DNA of 15,611 nt from JAAFHS01 sp046049665 (GTDB lineage: Bacteria; Pseudomonadota; Alphaproteobacteria; Rhodobacterales; Rhodobacteraceae), in NCBI GenBank assembly GCA_046049665.1, contig JBJOQW010000063.1:1-15611 (forward strand), written 5' to 3'. Positions 13,560 through 15,611 of the stretch are shown here, piece after piece; within the stretch, counting starts at the first letter, position 1, and each line of letters begins with the position of its first letter. The position numbers were made by a program, and so were the translations under genes. The notes under the pieces are model-generated. The model made no database searches. It was not told the DNA's origin and saw nothing but the letters and a program-made list of their open reading frames with translations.

Positions 13560-14750
13560 ATGGACGCAAGCGAGATCAAAGACTCCAACACCCTGCAAGC
13601 ATGGCTGGAAACCCGGCCCCAGTCGGATTCTGTGATCATCGTGCAGCGCATAGCCCTGCGGGCGGCACCTAACCTTTACAGATCAGGCACCTTCCGCCAG
13701 TCGCAAGGGTTTGATTTTTTGACAGTGCTGGCGATTTTGCGTTGCCTGCTGACTGCGGGTGTAGCGGGCAATGCGTCGACACCCGCAGTCAAGAGTGCTG
13801 CCGCCGATTCCGCCAATGCCGCCGCCGCCGCCGCCTATGCCGCCGCCGCCGATTCCGCCTATGCCGCCGCCGCCGCCGCCGCCTTTGCCGCCGCCGCCGA
13901 TGCCGCCTATGCCGCTGCCGTCTATGCCGCCGACGCCCGTGCCGCCTATGCCGCCTATGCTTTCGACGCCCGTGCCGCCGACACCCTCGCCCTCCAATCC
14001 GGCACTAACCCCCTGACCCTCCCCCTCTGGCACAAGGAAACCCCACCCGACTGGTTCACCACAGCCGAAGCCGCCATGCGCGACTATTGGGCTACCAACC
14101 CCACCCACTGGTCCTTTTGGCAACGCTGGTACGACGCCGCCACCCAAGGCCGCCCTCTCGACTGGCAACTCCAACACGACATCGCCCTCATCCCCGACGC
14201 CATCTGGCAATCCGGCCCCGGCCCCGTGGCCGAGGCGATTGCGAAGATTGAGGCGGAACACAGGAAAGCCGCCGCACCGCCCCTGCAAACAGACAACCTG
14301 CCCGCCCCAACAGACCGCACCCGCAATATCAAATTTGTCGTCAAACAAGTCACCCTGCTGCACGATCTCATCGAAGACGAATACGAATACCTGCGCGGCC
14401 ATAACGGCGGATCAGCGACCGAGCAGCCGCTCCTTGATCAGCAAAAGGCCACCCTGCAAAAGCTGCGCGATCTGGTGAATGCCATGCTCGCCGCCTTAGA
14501 AGGCGACCCTTCACCTTCAACCGCACTGACCGTGGTAAATGAAACCCTCCCTGCAGTGGTGACCGAGGCTGAGGCCCTCATCGACCAAGGCGCTCCGCCC
14601 CAAGTAAGCGCCAATATCACTTCCTTGGCTGCGTCGATCGACGTCCTGACAAAAAGCGGCACTCCCGGCACGCTTGCTACCGCAATTGCGTTCTCGGAAA
14701 TGGCTATGACCAAGTTGAATCAGGCGCTTACAAGGCGCAAAAAGCCCTGA
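13560..14750 (+). CDS. Unrecognised Ala-rich repeat protein (Rhodobacterales-type, MDASEIKDS start)
   Basis: A 396-residue protein of unknown function. I recall similar Rhodobacterales hypothetical proteins starting with MDASEIKDS and ending in a block like DWQLQHDIALIPDAIWQSGPGPVAEAIAKIE; this is memory only. Layout: a conserved N-terminal part (1-72); an Ala-rich region (79-140) of 8-residue units closing in Tyr or Phe (Y93, Y101, F109, Y117, Y122, Y130); a Trp-rich segment (155-230) with WFTTAEAAMRDYW and WSFWQRWYDAA; a Pro/charged linker; and a helical C-terminal domain (255-396) containing HDLIEDEYEYLRG. No signal peptide or membrane span is evident, so it is probably cytoplasmic. ATG 13560 was chosen from the conserved N-terminus although no good ribosome site is present; the frame continues upstream to 13308 through non-coding hairpins. 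The repeated DNA is prone to copy-number change. Confidence 0.75.
   Translation: MDASEIKDSNTLQAWLETRPQSDSVIIVQRIALRAAPNLYRSGTFRQSQGFDFLTVLAILRCLLTAGVAGNASTPAVKSAAADSANAAAAAAYAAAADSAYAAAAAAAFAAAADAAYAAAVYAADARAAYAAYAFDARAADTLALQSGTNPLTLPLWHKETPPDWFTTAEAAMRDYWATNPTHWSFWQRWYDAATQGRPLDWQLQHDIALIPDAIWQSGPGPVAEAIAKIEAEHRKAAAPPLQTDNLPAPTDRTRNIKFVVKQVTLLHDLIEDEYEYLRGHNGGSATEQPLLDQQKATLQKLRDLVNAMLAALEGDPSPSTALTVVNETLPAVVTEAEALIDQGAPPQVSANITSLAASIDVLTKSGTPGTLATAIAFSEMAMTKLNQALTRRKKP
13839..13910 (+). repeat. 24-nt imperfect tandem repeat in the Ala-rich gene
   Basis: Three consecutive 24-nt units (13839-13862, 13863-13886, 13887-13910) encode AAAADSAY, AAAAAAAF and AAAADAAY. Degenerate units continue on both sides (to about 13793 and 13985), including two copies of DARAA. 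The units are mostly GCC codons with one aromatic codon at the end, which keeps several frames open on both strands. Confidence 0.85.
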
Positions 14751-14760
14751 CTTCCCCCTT

Positions 14761-14806
14761 TCACTTTGTCTCTAAGTATCCCGGGGGTTTGGGGGCTGGC
14801 CCCCAA
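14761..14806. terminator. Rhodobacterales-type intergenic motif copy 2 with hairpin
   Basis: On the minus strand CCCCCGGGATACTT then AGAGACAAAGTGA (14787-14761) resembles the element at 3381-3412. Next to it TTGGGGG-CTGG-CCCCCAA (14789-14806) makes a 7-bp stem with a 4-nt loop. It lies 10 nt after the stop of the Ala-rich gene, between convergent genes, so a bidirectional terminator is plausible although no T-run follows. Confidence 0.5.
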
Positions 14807-14891
14807 TCCAACCGCAGCCACAAGACCCCCCAAACCTTAATAAAACCCTAACCCGCCCGCCTAACCCCTTGAAATCCCTCACCCCAAAACC

Positions 14892-14908
14892 TGTCCCATC
14901 ATGGGACA
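14892..14908 (-). terminator. Hairpin carrying the pabC stop codon in its loop
   Basis: TGTCCCA (14892-14898) and TGGGACA (14902-14908) form a perfect 7-bp stem. The three loop bases, 14899-14901, are the TGA stop codon of pabC on the minus strand. On that strand the stem is followed by GGTTTTGGGG, a weak T-run. It may be a terminator or an operator-like palindrome that happens to fall on the gene end. Confidence 0.5.
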
Positions 14909-15519
14909 CGCACAAACTCCGCCGCAATCAGCCCCCGCACCGCATTGCCCACCCACAGCCGCACCCCCGGCAAATCCCGCGCCAAAAGCACCTCCTCCGG
15001 GCAGCCCATACTGGCCCGCAGCACCCCCGGCAGCAGGCCCGAGCTTAACGGCGGCGTCCGCATCCCCTGACCCCGGTCAAAGAAAACACTCGTTATCGTC
15101 CCGTCGCAGACCTCGCCCCGCTCGTTCTGAAACACCACCTCGTCCAGCCCCGCCGCCATCCCCGCCCGCGCCGCCTCATAGACCCCGCGCCGCGTTGATT
15201 TGATCCCCAGCCACGGGTCGCCTGACGCCAGCCGCGCCTCCGCCAGCCCCACTCGCCAGACCACCGCCGCCGCAGGCAACGGCGTGCTTTCCAGCACCAC
15301 CTTGCCTGCCCGGTCACAGGTTAGCCGCAGCCGCGCCGGTGGCCCGCGGTGCAGGTTCAGCGCCGACACATCCGGCGCAGCCCAGCCCAGCGCCGCCACC
15401 CCCGCCTGCAATCGCGCCAGATGCAAGGCCAGATGCCGCACCGCAAAGCCGTTCCAGTGCATCGTCTCGATCAGCTTCAACCCCGGCTCTGCGCCGCCTT
15501 CACGAAGCGTGCTTTCCAC
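14899..15519 (-). CDS. pabC: Aminotransferase class IV, probable aminodeoxychorismate lyase
   Basis: About 206 residues from GTG 15519. It should be a PLP enzyme that splits 4-amino-4-deoxychorismate into p-aminobenzoate and pyruvate for folate synthesis. The PLP lysine is K107 in WLGIKSTRRGVYEAAR. The cofactor-phosphate segment reads EVVFQNERGEVCDGTITSVFF, where D and S stand in for the more usual E and N of the class IV signature. The N-terminal ESTLREGG...GLKLIETMHWNG block resembles other Rhodobacterales copies. The frame is open to ATG 15534, but GTG 15519 matches the usual MESxLR start. It overlaps the end of pabB by 43 nt in another frame, so the pair is coupled. It is shorter than E. 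coli PabC (about 270), as is common in this group, so a D-amino-acid or branched-chain aminotransferase role is not excluded. Confidence 0.82.
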   Translation of the reverse strand: MESTLREGGAEPGLKLIETMHWNGFAVRHLALHLARLQAGVAALGWAAPDVSALNLHRGPPARLRLTCDRAGKVVLESTPLPAAAVVWRVGLAEARLASGDPWLGIKSTRRGVYEAARAGMAAGLDEVVFQNERGEVCDGTITSVFFDRGQGMRTPPLSSGLLPGVLRASMGCPEEVLLARDLPGVRLWVGNAVRGLIAAEFVRVP

Positions 15520-15611
15520 AGCGCCTCCTCCCATTCCCCTGCCGCCGTGGAGCCATGTACCACGCCGCCCCCCACGTTCATCACGATATCCCGCCCCGTC
15601 ACCGACAGCGT
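15477..15611 (-). CDS. pabB: Aminodeoxychorismate synthase component I, C-terminal end (partial)
   Basis: The last 44 codons of a chorismate-binding enzyme enter from the right edge on the minus strand and end at TGA 15479-15477. The fragment contains DIVMNVGGGVVHGSTAAGEWEEALWKARF, the C-terminal signature of PabB/TrpE proteins (NVGGGVV...S...GEWEEALWKAR), where the glycines and the second Glu help bind chorismate and Mg2+. It would aminate chorismate to 4-amino-4-deoxychorismate, the substrate of the overlapping pabC product. PabB is preferred over TrpE because of that neighbour. The rest of the gene lies outside the window. Confidence 0.85.
   Translation of the reverse strand, partial: TLSVTGRDIVMNVGGGVVHGSTAAGEWEEALWKARFVKAAQSRG

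Noticed and set aside
13683..14402. Gly-rich open frame on the minus strand over the Ala-rich gene
   Set aside because: The repeat tract of GCC codons leaves all frames open; the Gly-Gly-Ile pattern is the reverse reading of the repeat.
14837..14852. CtrA-like site TTAA-N7-CTAAC
   Set aside because: It has a mismatch in the second half-site and lies between two convergent gene ends, not before a promoter.

Overview
The window looks like a chromosomal segment from an alphaproteobacterium of the order Rhodobacterales (Rhodobacter/Roseobacter relatives). The reasons are high GC with strongly C-ending codons, and gene neighbourhoods typical of that order: a DUF3035 lipoprotein followed by two M16 peptidases, an rpoE-chrR pair divergent from an FAD protein/DUF1365/MFS/DUF3833/SDR operon, and pabB overlapping pabC. 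All assignments were made by eye from translated motifs; no database search was run.

Layout. Positions 35-5390 (+) carry a DUF3035 lipoprotein, a zinc M16 peptidase, a degenerate M16 partner overlapping it by 4 bp, and mutL. A 280-bp spacer before mutL holds a large inverted pair of REP-like hairpins. rmuC overlaps mutL by ATGA and ends at 6547. Three AT-rich palindromes with an exact 30-bp period then lie just before a HutD/Ves-type gene (6652-7170).

The centre is an ECF sigma factor locus. On the minus strand, rpoE (7818-8390) and chrR (7167-7802) resemble the singlet-oxygen sigma/anti-sigma pair of Rhodobacter sphaeroides. Divergently, five tightly overlapping genes (8651-13239) match in order the R. 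sphaeroides operon next to rpoE. Two back-to-back promoters of the form TGATCC-N18-TA sit in the divergent intergenic region, so the sigma factor probably drives both itself and the operon. The ChrR-like protein keeps its cupin zinc ligands but has Ser and Ala where the two zinc-binding cysteines of the anti-sigma domain are expected.

After the operon, 13240-13559 is a non-coding stretch packed with stem-loops. It is followed by an unrecognised 396-residue protein whose Ala-rich section is built from a 24-nt repeat (13560-14750). A short spacer with hairpins and a possible G-quadruplex precedes the convergent minus-strand pabC and the 3' end of pabB, which runs off the window.

The observations most worth following are the ChrR variant, the divergent promoters with a palindrome midway between them, the three-palindrome array, the REP-like pair, and the 24-nt-repeat gene.
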